A stretch of 26,340 bases of DNA, taken from positions 1 through 26,340 of IMG/VR virus record IMGVR_UViG_3300042555_001266, one strand, 5' to 3'. The position numbers and the translations under genes are program-made. This document shows, piece by piece, positions 5,727 through 17,100 of this stretch (the stretch's first letter is position 1; each line of letters starts with the position of its first letter). The notes beneath the pieces were generated by a model. The model was not told the DNA's origin and did no database searches. It was given only the letters and a program-made list of their open reading frames with translations. Origin of the DNA: a virus.

Positions 5727-8700
5727 ATGCCGAATAGTACACTATCATTTGCTTCATCTTCATCATTTAGAGATGCGTTAATGGCTAAAAATTTAGCCAC
5801 ATACAGTGTGACAGGTGTGTATACACCACCTGCAGGTCCACTAAATTATGAAATTATTTTGAATCAATCAGCAGTGGTTGATTCCCCTAATGATTTAATT
5901 GCTAATGACCCATTCGCTGATAAATTATATACTTTAAATCAATTTGGGCCTGATGGTGGTTTTGATAAGACTATTGGTTTTAACGGACCATTGTTACCTA
6001 TTATTCCAAATCAAGGACCTTACGCTCCACTTCAAAGTACTGTGTTAAGTAGTGGTGGTTTATATTTAAATATTTTACCAACATCACCATTAATACAAAA
6101 CAAATTTATACCACTTACAGGGAATTATCAATATGTTATAAATGTTAATGACATACAAAATAATAATAAATTATTTTTACCATATGTTTTAGATAATACA
6201 GTAACACCAGCAACTTACATAGCGTCATTATATTCACCGTATGAAATATTAATATCTACTGACCCAACAGGTAGTGATGGTAAATTATCTAATGATTCTT
6301 ACTTAGCCAGAATTGGTGCTAAACAATTAAACTTCTTATTTCAAGAAAGAGTTAATTTTGAAATTTATCAGAATACTGTTGGTGCGGTTAATTTACAATC
6401 ATTATCAGACCCATTTGAGGCGAGTTTATTGGCTTCAGGTAAAGAACCTTTAATTTATCGTAATTGGAGAATTACAGTTCCTGAATCACCTGTGACAGCA
6501 GCCTTTGATTTTGCTACAAGATTGTCAGGTGCTTATTGGCCTGTTTCTTTTATACCTGGTGATTATTTTGATGAAAATACTAGTGGAGGTCTTCAAACTC
6601 AACAAACCTCAAACGCGTTAAATGTTATTAATCAATTAACGGGGGGGTTTTTAGGTCCGATATTAAATATTAAAAGAAATCCTTCACAAATATTTTTAGC
6701 AAACACAGGTAACGGTCAAAGGTCGGTATTGTTTAACAATATTGATTTAAATAGATATCAACCGGGTTATAAAAAAGACTTTGGTGGTATATTAGGTATT
6801 GCACAAGCGATAGTTAATTTAGCTGCGAGTCTAATTAATGATAATGGTACGTTATCGGGAGGTTACTATGTTGGTAGTGTTAATTCAGAACCTAGTACTA
6901 TAACATCACCTTCAGATGCAATACCTGTCAATCCTTATGGGGAACAAGTTGAAAGTCCTGTTTATGGGCCTTCAGAGTTAGGTATATTGTTTGAAGGTAA
7001 TCAAAATGATTTAAATTTTGGGTTTGCGGGTAAATCATTAACTGATGGGGGTGGTATTGATGGTGGTTTAGTTTGGGTTTCCCCAAAATACAAATCAAAC
7101 GCAGGGTTCAAAGCGACACCGGGTGGTGGTTCAGGTTCTAAAGACGAACAATTCAATGAGATATCAAGTAACTTTCAAAAAGCCGAATCATCAGCGATTG
7201 ATTTCAAGGAGAATTCAATATTAGACAATACTCAAAGATTAATTGATTCTGCGGATAACGTGTCAGGTGTCAACAGATTAAAACACGTTGGTAATGCGAT
7301 GAATCAAGTGAGTAAAGTCTTTAATGATGGTTATAAAGAAATGACAAAAGGTTCAATGGTGTTGTCATATAAAGATAACACTGATGGTTCTCAACAAGGT
7401 ATGGAGTATTGTCGCGTATTTACAAAAGACACTCCATATTACACTTACGCGGATTTACAAAAAACTGATGGTATAACAACATCGGGAAGACGTTTCACAT
7501 ATTCAGTATTAGATAATACATATAATCTTAATATTGCACCATTAAAAGGTGTTGATTCAACAAACATCATACCTGATGATGCTAGTGGTAAGGGAGGTCA
7601 CGTTAAAAAATATATGTTCTCGATTGAGAACTTAGCTTGGAGAACATCAAGTAAACCTGGTTTAACTTATGATGATTTACCTGTTTGTGAAAGAGGGCCA
7701 AATGGGGGTAGAGTTATGTGGTTCCCACCGTATAGTTTACAATTTAATGACACTAGTCAGGCGGATTGGGGACAAGCGGTTTTCTTAGGTAGACCTGAAC
7801 CAATTTATACGTATAAAAGTACAAGTAGAACGGGTTCGTTAAGTTGGAAAATAATTGTAGACCACCCGTCTGTTATGAATACAGTTGTTGAAAAACAATT
7901 AAAAGGTGCGTCTAAAGAACGAATTGAATCTATTATTGATTCATTTTTTGCTGGATGTGTTAAATACGATATCTATGAACTAGCTATTAAATTTAATACT
8001 TTAAGTGTTAGTGATTTGTATACCTATCAAGAAATTTTAAGTAATCCTCGATTAACAGATGTTGAAACAGTATCTCAAATAAATAAAGAAATACCAAAAT
8101 TACCGTCTGATAACTCAGGAACTGCGGGGGCTGATGTTAGTACTAATAATCAACAATCTCAAACTGAACCCGATAGTTCAATTAAAGATTTTGAAAATAA
8201 TTATTTGGATTTTGCGTTTTATTTTGAAAACGACATACCTGGTAAAAATCCGGATACGACAACATCTGAAGAATACGAGTCAATTTATAATACGTATGTT
8301 AGTTCGACAAATATTGAAAAATATAAAAAAAATGCTGAGAGTGTATTTAAATCAGATGATGTAAACATTCACGTTGGTGGGTTTTTTGATAGTGTAGTTA
8401 AAGGTAACTTTAATAAAATTGCTGGTGGTGATAAAAACTTTATTACTGATGCTTATGATATTTTATCAAAAGGATTGGGTACTATAAGTATTACGATGGA
8501 AGGTTCTGCGTCAGCTAAGGCATCACCTAGTTATAATAAAAAACTATCCGATAGACGTATTGATACAGTTAAAAAGTTTTTAAAAAGTAAAATTATTGGG
8601 ACAAAAAGTTTAGGTGAATTTTTTGATAAGAACTTGATTACGATAGTTAATGAAACGGGTAAAGGTGAAGAAATTGTTATCCCTAAAACAAATGTTGAAA

Positions 8701-10817
8701 CAGGTGCTAATGGTACTACAGGAACTACAACTGATTCGGGTACAGGAACTGATGTTAAGTGTACAGAGAATCAAGAACCAAGTAAGGCTGGTGTACCTAA
8801 GACTACTCAAAATAAAAATATAGCTGAAATAAACTCGACAACGGCAATGGCTTGTCGTAGGGTTAAAATTAAATCAATAACGGTAAAACCTAACGAAACA
8901 ACAACCACAACAACAACTGCAAGACCGGTTGATGTTACTTCAACGGCAGGTAATACTCAAACAATTCCGGTGAAAAAACCTGAACAACAAGTTAATATTG
9001 TTAAAAAAATAAAAGAAGGTATATCTAAAAAAATATTAAGAAACTTATTAACTGAGTGTGATTACTTCCAAGTAATTAAAGAAAGTTCACCAATGATATA
9101 TGATTCATTTAAAGAGAAGATTAAATACTTTAACCCAACATTTCACTCGATGACACCTGAAGGGTTAAATGCTCGTTTAACATTCTTAAATCAATGTGTT
9201 AGACCTGGTGAAACAATACCTGTTATTAGTGATAATACTGTTAAAAGTTTGGATGCGGTTAATACATCATTTGGGGCTCCTCCTGTATTAGTACTTAGAA
9301 TTGGTGACTTCTATAATACGAAGATTATTCCTGATAGTGTCGCGTTCACGTATGACCCATTAGTGTTAGATATGAATCCCGAAGGTATTGGACTTCAACC
9401 AATGATTGCTAATGTTACACTTAGTTTTAAGATAATTGGGGGTATGGGTTTAAAAGAACCTGTTGACCAATTACAAAACGCGTTATCGTTTAATTATTAT
9501 GCTAATACTGAAATATATGACGAAAGAGCTACTTGGACTGAAGATACCTCAGCGTTAGATAAAATGGTAGTTGATGCTATAGTTGCTAAACAACCACCTG
9601 TGAGTGTTAGTAATGATGCCGCACAACAACAAACAAATGATGCTGGACAAACTATTGGTGAAATCAAAACAACAACACCATTAACACCTAGTGGTGAGAC
9701 AGGTGAAATGAGTTATATGAAAATTATGGATGTTTTATACGATAATAGTAAAACGTATTTTACAAACACTTATAATTCTATGGATGAGATTAGAGCTAAA
9801 ACTAATTATGGTATGTTAAGTGTTGTGTGTAGTAAAAGAGATTTTATGAAAGGAACATTAAACTTAGGTGGGGTTGAATCAGGTAATGATGTGAAAATAT
9901 TAGGTAAACCGGTTTATCAAGATAATATTGATAAATTATTTAGTAAAGTTATTGATGATATTAATAATGGTAGTAATCCAATATTAGTTGGGTTGGTAGA
10001 TAAAGGGTTTACTGTTGGTAGTAGTGATACAACATTAAATATAATTAAAACAAATTTAGTAAAATACGTTAAAAGTCTAAAAGGACCAATGTCGAGTGAT
10101 ATAGGGACTATCGTTAATAATAAAATTGGATTACCACAACAAGATTTTGTTCAAACAATTAGAAAAGTGAGTTTTGTCAATTCAAAAACTGACGGTAAAA
10201 TATTGGATAGTGGTGGTTTAAAAATCTACAACTTACTAAGTAGTCCTGGTTTTGATGAATTAGTTGCTGATTATACTATATTCAAAAAACAATTAAATGA
10301 TTTCTATTCATTATTAACAAGTACGGATTATGATTATAAGATAATCCCTGATAAAGTTAAAGATGATTTCGCATACGTTAGTAAAGAAGATTTTAAAACA
10401 ATTGAAAACAAACGATTCTATATCATAATGGGTCGAACATTTGAAGACAAAAATAAAGTAAAAGATTTTATTGACAAAATAATCACCCCAAATATTAAGG
10501 ATGTGAAAAAACCTAAAAACTTATCTAGGGTATTTGAAAATATTGTTGATGATTTAGTTGATACATATAAAGATGAACTTAAAAATGAATTAAAAGCGTT
10601 TGAAAAGTTCAAGAAAAAAAGTACTTATGATAAATACATTAATGGTTTAGATGAGGTATTGTATAAAAAAGGTAAAGCAAGAATTGTAAAGTTTACAACT
10701 GAACCTAATCCAACTGAACAAGCAACTAAAGAAACAAATTTAACTTATTTGTATAAAGGTGACCCATCAAAAATAAATAATTTTGAAATTTTTGATGGTA
10801 AAATAAAATTTAATTGA
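5727..10817 (+). CDS. Giant baseplate/tail-cap structural protein with an embedded OmpA-like domain
   Basis: This 1696-residue protein has several parts. Residues 1-600 are Asn/Gly/Pro/Ser-rich and look like extended beta structure. Around 625-790 is a tube-like segment with WFPPYSLQF, GRPEPIYTYKSTSRTGSLSW and IIVDHPSVMN. From about 826 (LDFAFYFENDIPG) to 971 is an OmpA-like fold with TMEGSASAKASPSYNKKLSD and RRIDTVKKFLK. Residues about 990-1085 form a Thr-rich linker. Around 1190-1260 is a second tube/cap-like segment with RIGDFYNT and LDMNPEGIGLQPM followed by a Gly-rich FKIIGG strand. The tail end (1480-1696) is helical and Lys-rich. Tube-like segments in a gene right after the tape measure suggest the gp48/gp54 job of joining tube to baseplate. 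The OmpA-like part may bind peptidoglycan, but the usual GHTD aspartate is replaced in GSAS (926-929). Structural role is fairly certain; exact T4 counterpart is not. Confidence 0.7.
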   Translation: MPNSTLSFASSSSFRDALMAKNLATYSVTGVYTPPAGPLNYEIILNQSAVVDSPNDLIANDPFADKLYTLNQFGPDGGFDKTIGFNGPLLPIIPNQGPYAPLQSTVLSSGGLYLNILPTSPLIQNKFIPLTGNYQYVINVNDIQNNNKLFLPYVLDNTVTPATYIASLYSPYEILISTDPTGSDGKLSNDSYLARIGAKQLNFLFQERVNFEIYQNTVGAVNLQSLSDPFEASLLASGKEPLIYRNWRITVPESPVTAAFDFATRLSGAYWPVSFIPGDYFDENTSGGLQTQQTSNALNVINQLTGGFLGPILNIKRNPSQIFLANTGNGQRSVLFNNIDLNRYQPGYKKDFGGILGIAQAIVNLAASLINDNGTLSGGYYVGSVNSEPSTITSPSDAIPVNPYGEQVESPVYGPSELGILFEGNQNDLNFGFAGKSLTDGGGIDGGLVWVSPKYKSNAGFKATPGGGSGSKDEQFNEISSNFQKAESSAIDFKENSILDNTQRLIDSADNVSGVNRLKHVGNAMNQVSKVFNDGYKEMTKGSMVLSYKDNTDGSQQGMEYCRVFTKDTPYYTYADLQKTDGITTSGRRFTYSVLDNTYNLNIAPLKGVDSTNIIPDDASGKGGHVKKYMFSIENLAWRTSSKPGLTYDDLPVCERGPNGGRVMWFPPYSLQFNDTSQADWGQAVFLGRPEPIYTYKSTSRTGSLSWKIIVDHPSVMNTVVEKQLKGASKERIESIIDSFFAGCVKYDIYELAIKFNTLSVSDLYTYQEILSNPRLTDVETVSQINKEIPKLPSDNSGTAGADVSTNNQQSQTEPDSSIKDFENNYLDFAFYFENDIPGKNPDTTTSEEYESIYNTYVSSTNIEKYKKNAESVFKSDDVNIHVGGFFDSVVKGNFNKIAGGDKNFITDAYDILSKGLGTISITMEGSASAKASPSYNKKLSDRRIDTVKKFLKSKIIGTKSLGEFFDKNLITIVNETGKGEEIVIPKTNVETGANGTTGTTTDSGTGTDVKCTENQEPSKAGVPKTTQNKNIAEINSTTAMACRRVKIKSITVKPNETTTTTTTARPVDVTSTAGNTQTIPVKKPEQQVNIVKKIKEGISKKILRNLLTECDYFQVIKESSPMIYDSFKEKIKYFNPTFHSMTPEGLNARLTFLNQCVRPGETIPVISDNTVKSLDAVNTSFGAPPVLVLRIGDFYNTKIIPDSVAFTYDPLVLDMNPEGIGLQPMIANVTLSFKIIGGMGLKEPVDQLQNALSFNYYANTEIYDERATWTEDTSALDKMVVDAIVAKQPPVSVSNDAAQQQTNDAGQTIGEIKTTTPLTPSGETGEMSYMKIMDVLYDNSKTYFTNTYNSMDEIRAKTNYGMLSVVCSKRDFMKGTLNLGGVESGNDVKILGKPVYQDNIDKLFSKVIDDINNGSNPILVGLVDKGFTVGSSDTTLNIIKTNLVKYVKSLKGPMSSDIGTIVNNKIGLPQQDFVQTIRKVSFVNSKTDGKILDSGGLKIYNLLSSPGFDELVADYTIFKKQLNDFYSLLTSTDYDYKIIPDKVKDDFAYVSKEDFKTIENKRFYIIMGRTFEDKNKVKDFIDKIITPNIKDVKKPKNLSRVFENIVDDLVDTYKDELKNELKAFEKFKKKSTYDKYINGLDEVLYKKGKARIVKFTTEPNPTEQATKETNLTYLYKGDPSKINNFEIFDGKIKFN

Positions 10818-10818
10818 A

Positions 10819-11142
10819 ATGGGTGGTAAGTACTATAACAGATATAATAATTTTGTGATTAATGGACAACAAACGGTTGTCCCTTATGTTAATTTACCAA
10901 GTAAGAGTTCTGATAAAAGATATATATATCGAGTAGGTCAGTCAAGATTAGATAAAATATCACAACAATATTATGGTACTCCTTATTTTGGTTGGTTGAT
11001 TTTAATTGCTAACCCTAAATATGGGGGACAAGAATGGTATATAAATGATGGTGCAATCTTGACAATTCCATTTCCTTTAATAGCTTCATTACAAGATTAT
11101 AACAATCAATTAGAAAATCATTTCTTTTATTATGGTAGGTAA
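10819..11142 (+). CDS. gp53-like baseplate wedge protein with LysM-like fold
   Basis: The 107-residue product carries a LysM-like segment, YRVGQSRLDKISQQYYGT (about residues 37-54), then PYFGWLILIANPKY and INDGAILTIPFP. This is the pattern of the N-terminal domain of T4 gp53, which helps clamp wedges round the central hub. T4 gp53 is 196 residues, so this is a shortened form that keeps mainly the core. The start codon lies one base after the stop of the giant upstream gene, and its end overlaps the next gene by 11 bases, so the three are almost certainly translated together and assemble together. Start choice is forced by the tight spacing. Assignment moderate to good. Confidence 0.75.
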   Translation: MGGKYYNRYNNFVINGQQTVVPYVNLPSKSSDKRYIYRVGQSRLDKISQQYYGTPYFGWLILIANPKYGGQEWYINDGAILTIPFPLIASLQDYNNQLENHFFYYGR

Positions 11143-14100
11143 AACAGAAAATATATTAGTAGACTTCGACAGTAATAACATAGTAATTGTTGACCCGAAT
11201 AGGGTTATTGATGATAATGGTGTTGTTAGAGATAGATATGTTAAACAAGAAGATTTAGTTATGTATGCTAATCTTACTTGTCAAGTATTCCCAAGAACTA
11301 AATTAGCATTAGGTGTTGCGATTAATGACGCGATACAAACAATTTCGATAGCGTCAATCAACTTTTTAAGTCCTGGTGGTGAAACATATCTTAATAATAG
11401 ATATGTGGATGAAATTACAGGTAAAGGTAGTTTACAGGGTCAGGCTTTAAATCAGCCTAATAAAACTAAGGTAACTAACCCTAAAAACCCTGATGATGTT
11501 TATTACAGACAAAATGTCCGTTCAAATGGTGAAGATAAAGCGACTGACAATGGTTTGTTAGGTATTACCAAAATTGACATTAGACAAGGGTTAGATTTTA
11601 TGCCGACATTTAATATTAGTCTTGAAGACGTTAAAGGACGTGCATTGTTTGAAGCTGGTAATAGTTCACCATATGCCGCCTTTTTTAATATGCCATACCC
11701 AATGTTTGAATTAACATTAAAAGGGTTTTATGGTAAAGGTGTTAGGTATAAATTAATGCTTAGGTCATTCAATGCTAGATATGATTATTCAAGTGGTAAT
11801 TTTATAGTTGATTTAATTTTCCATACTTATCAATATGGTGTCATTTCTGAGGTATCTATGGGTTATTTATTGGCGACACCATATATGTATCAATCTAAAT
11901 TTTCGGTTAATCCTAAAACAGGGACTCAAAGTAATTTGGTTCAAGTTACTAATCAAAATGCTTATAAGGGTTATGAAAAAATAAAAGAAATGTATGCGGA
12001 ATATAAGACTAAAGGACTTATACCTGAAAATTTCCCTGAAATAACAATTGCTCAATTACGTTATAGTCTTGAGAATTTTGTTAAAAATGTTTTGGATAAC
12101 TTTACTAAACAAAATTTAACCCCCTTAAATGATATTACAGAATACGAAAATATTTTAATAAATTTACGTAAAGAAATTTATATAACACAATCAGTTTCGT
12201 GGTTTGAAAAATATATGGATACTAAAAATTACTTAGTATTAAAAGAATCCAATTTTGGTAATGTAAAATCGTTATTTCCGGCATCGGCACAAAACGCTTT
12301 AAATCAGATACCTTTCGGTAGAGGTAAACAATACGACCCTAAAAAAATATATACATTTAAACCTGAAATTAAAACATTTGGTGAAAGGGAAAATGCCAAA
12401 ACCGAATTAGATAAAATTGTAAAAACTGCGGTTAAAAAATTAAATGAAAATAGAACATTAGGTTCAAATGGGAAATACACCGTAAATAACAAAACAAAAG
12501 AATCTGCGATTAATATTAAAGATACGGATTTTAAGTTTAACGCTGAATTTACTAGTGATGATGTTGATTTGGAACAAACTTATTTTGTTACAAAAAATAC
12601 TAAGATAGAACCAACTAATGAAGAATTAGTAAAGTTTAAGGCTGATTTAATAAATAAAGGTATTTTAAAAAATGAATTAACGACAACGTACACTTTAAAG
12701 GATGGTGAACGTGTTCCTGTTAATGAATATTATTATTATGAAGGAAAACTTAGTTTTACTGATAAGTTAGATGATATTGAAAATCAACTTAAAAAGAAAA
12801 AAAGAGAAATTGAAGAAGACCTAACAAATGCGTTGTACGACCAATTAAAAAGTACTAATAATGGTATTGGGTTTATTCCAACAATTAGAAATGTGTTAGC
12901 GGTTATTTTTGCAAGTGGTGAGGGGTTTATTAGGTTATTAGATGAAGTTCATAAGAAATCTTGGGATGTTAGAGATGAAAAAGTCAGGAAAAATGCTATT
13001 TTTAATAGTTCAGTTGCCAATGCCAATCCTGACGCGATAACATCAGGTGTTAATGAAAAAGTTCCTGTTTATCCTTGGCCAACATTTTTACAAGCAACTA
13101 TGGGTGAAGATGGTCACGAAAAGTTCGAACCCAAATATCCTGGCGATAGTAAGATTATTCAATTAACTAAAGGTTATGATTATACAATGTGGCCTGAAGT
13201 TGAATTTGTTGAAGAGTTTATTAAAGGATTTACCGATAGAGGTAAAAGTGATGGTGTTAATAAATCGGTATCTAATGAGATTTTGGATGTTAAAAGAATA
13301 AGTTTAAACCCGATTGAATTCCCAATATCAAATCAAGTCTTTCAAAGTAAAGAAGAGGTAAAATATTTTTATGAAATATTCGAAAGATTGTTGTTCATCT
13401 CAACAACATCTCGACTTAATAGGATTTCATCAACGTCTGAAGTGATTGATATTGTAGCAAGTATTGTGGCTCAAAGTGAGGTTATTAACATTAAAGAAAG
13501 TTTATCAAATGATAATCCATTTTTAATTAAGACATTAAGTGATTATGCGTTTTCATCTAACAATTTTGTGAATGTGTTACGACACGTTTCAAATCAAGGT
13601 GTTGGTGTTAATTGGCAGAATTATATTAGAGGGATTTATAACACCCCATATATCAAAGAATTAAATAGTACTAATAAATTTTTATTTTTGGATGAATTAG
13701 TGATTCAAAATCCATTTGTTAGACCAACAGTTAGTTTAGATAATGAAGATGGGTTTATTGAGACTTTAACCGGAGATTCAAAAACTAACAATTTTGATTT
13801 GTTAGATGTTTATCCGTTTATGGATATTTCTTGGATTAAAAATCAATTACCTGGTGGGAAAAATGTTAGTAAAGCTATTGAGGTGTATAATACGACAAAA
13901 ACAGTATCGTTTGATAAACAATTAAAAACATTAACTAATTTTAGTTTAAATAATAATATCATTCCAATTACTAACTTTGTTTATAAAGGTGATTTAACAA
14001 TCCCAACACCTGAAGATTACTTAACTCAGTTAAAGATGTTCTATAATATGAGAACACCTGATAAACAATTAATAACTGAAGGTAATTTAAATTATGTTAA

Positions 14101-17100
14101 TTATAGTGGTGGGGTATCAAATAACCAAACAATATCAATGTTAAACACCCCTTATTTTGTTAATGCAATTCAAGAAGGTATTGTTAAATTTAGAAACTTT
14201 GATAAAACTCCATTTGTTAGTGCCGCTTATTTGTTTTTGAATAGTTTACCAATCTCAACATTACGTGAAAAATACAAAATATATGATTCAGGTATTAATA
14301 CAGAATTAGATTATATATTTGCAACACTTAAAAAATTTGGGGCTACACATAAATTACCATACCCACTTATTGTTAAGTTAGGTTCGATATGGCATCGTTA
14401 TAAAAGATTTGTAAATAATGGTGTAGATATCTTACAGGACGCTTGGAAAAACTTTGATTATTTAACCAATTATGACCCGGTAACAAGTAATGCAGCTAAA
14501 AACTATACACTTACTGTTGATGGTGGTGTGATTGATATTATATTACAAAAAAACTCAACATTTGGGACTGACACGTCAACACTTATTAATACAGGTTTTT
14601 ACCCTAAATTAATAAATGATATGAATGTGTTTTATCAAGGGTTTGAAGTTTTTTCGGCTTATACAAATACTGGAATACAAAGTGGTATTGATGATTTTAA
14701 AGTATCGTTAAAATATGTTCCTGAAACATTAATTAGAGGTGATAAAGGTTTTGATAAGGCAAATCCGAAAAGGGATTTAAAAGTTATCCCTTGGAGTGTG
14801 TATGTTGAAACTACCGATAGTCAATTTGTATACCCGCTTCCATCAATGGGAAGTATTATGAATCAGGCGTACAATGAATGTTTTAGTGGTAAAACTATGA
14901 ATATTGAGTTAATGAGTAACACCTCATTATATAACGGTACTGTGAGAAATTTTTGGGCATTACCGACTTATGGTTATTTTGATAATAGTAAAGTTTTCAA
15001 AAATAACCCAAAAGAATATCTTAAAGAAATGAAAGTCGGAAAACCCGATACTTCAAATGAAAAAACGGTACAAGAAAATTTTGGTATTAAAGGAGATAGT
15101 TCCAAATACGCTGACATTAGTGAATTGTTTTCTGTTTTTGAAAAAGACATTTTGGATTTATTTGAAGAGAAATTTTTAAATTTTAGTAAATCAATGTATG
15201 ACATTAATACCGAAGTTGATTATGGTTTAAATTTTCAAAAATTAATGGTTGAGATGATGAAGATACCAAAACCTACAGGTACAACATCAAATGATATTGT
15301 TAATGATGTTCAAACAAAACAATTAAATAATATTAATCAAAATTTAACTAAGTTTATTGAAACATCAATGTATGTTAAATATGGTAACCCTGGTAACTAT
15401 GACAGAAAATTATTTTTAAGTTTTTCTAATTACCAAATAACTGACCCATATGAATGGACTAAATATCAATCAATAACGCCAAATGCTTTACCAACTAATA
15501 ACGGTGGTGTTACATTATCAACTTCAAAAACTAATTACCCAAATGAGTGGAAAGCGTTAGAAACTTATATTGGGTTTTCAGAGATTAATAAATTAAAATA
15601 TTCAAACAACGGTTCTTATATAACGGATTTCTTTGTTGATATGAATGTTGCGTTTACTGTGGACAATATTAAAACATATTCCCCGATTATAAAAATATAT
15701 GCTACTCAGAAATTACAAGATTATGTTGATAGTGCTATTATACCGTCAAATGAACCAAATGTTAATTCATACGCTATATTAACTGACGGTAATAAAATAG
15801 AATTATTACCTACGACTAATAATAGATTAACGCCTGTATTGTATGACCCAAATAAACAACTACTATATGCTGGACCTTCAAGAGTTATGTTTTTGTATAG
15901 TGAGGAAGAATTATTTGAAGATACAATTACTGATTATTATGGTCCATTTGGGTTACAAGACAACCCTATAGTGACAAAATATATAAGACCTAAAGGTTTA
16001 AAATTGGATGTACCATTTAAATCAAATTTTAACATGCAAAATTTTAAAGGGTTGGTTGATGAGTATATAGATACTTTAAGTAATTTTCAAGATAAAGCAA
16101 TGAATAATTTAATGTTACGTTTACAAACTGCTTTACCGTCAATTACTCAGACACCCGAACAAATAACTAATTCTAAGATAACTGATACTATTGGTAAATT
16201 AGAACATTGGGAGTGTTTTAAATCGTTAAATGATAAATGGATTGCTGGTTATGAATTTAATAATAAAACATTGTTTGAAGATGTGTTATTATTAGACAGG
16301 GCATCAAGAAATATTGGTGATAAAATTTTAGTTGATATCTATAAGTTAAAAACTCGACTTGATAATCTATTTTCGAGTGAACCTACTATTGATATGTTAT
16401 CATTTGTTGAATCAATTTTAATAGAAAACAATTTTGTTGTGATGAACTTACCGTCATACGTTAATTTTTATAACGTACAAGAAGTAGTTAAAAAACCAAC
16501 ACCAAAATTGGAGGGGACTTTAGAATTTGCTAATAATTTGTTTGGTACATTTTTAAATGTTGATGTTAGACAATCGTCAGCTAAAATGGTTTGTACTTAT
16601 GCCGGTAAACCTAGTGAGTACTTAGCAATTAAAAATGTTGATTTTAAATTTAGGGACGATGCTTTTGATATTACTAAAGCGTCTGACAATCCGTTATTGG
16701 AAGACCAAAAAAATAAAGAAGATTGGGCAACATCAAATAGAGTTGTCGGGTTTAATGTTGATATCGGTCCTGAAAATCAATCAATATTTTTTAATTTTAG
16801 TGTTGGCCAAGAATCAGGAACTGCAACTGCGGAATCTCTTGAAGTTGAAAATATGATGGCGAATATGAGTTCAGGTAAAAATTCTGCAACACAAAGTATT
16901 TCATTATATAATATCTACAAAAACAGAAGTTATACTTGTACTGTGTCTATGATGGGTAACGCATTAATACAACCTACAATGTATTTTAATTTAAGATACG
17001 TCCCAATGTTTTACGGTCCTTATATGATAACCCAAGTAAATCACGTTATAAGTCCAGGTGTTTTTGAAACAACTATTGAAGGTATTAGACAACCAACAGC

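Noticed and set aside
8134-8364. Same-strand 76-residue ORF inside the 1696-residue gene
   Set aside because: It is Ile/Leu/Lys-rich nonsense in a shifted frame of a well-supported gene, with no start signal.
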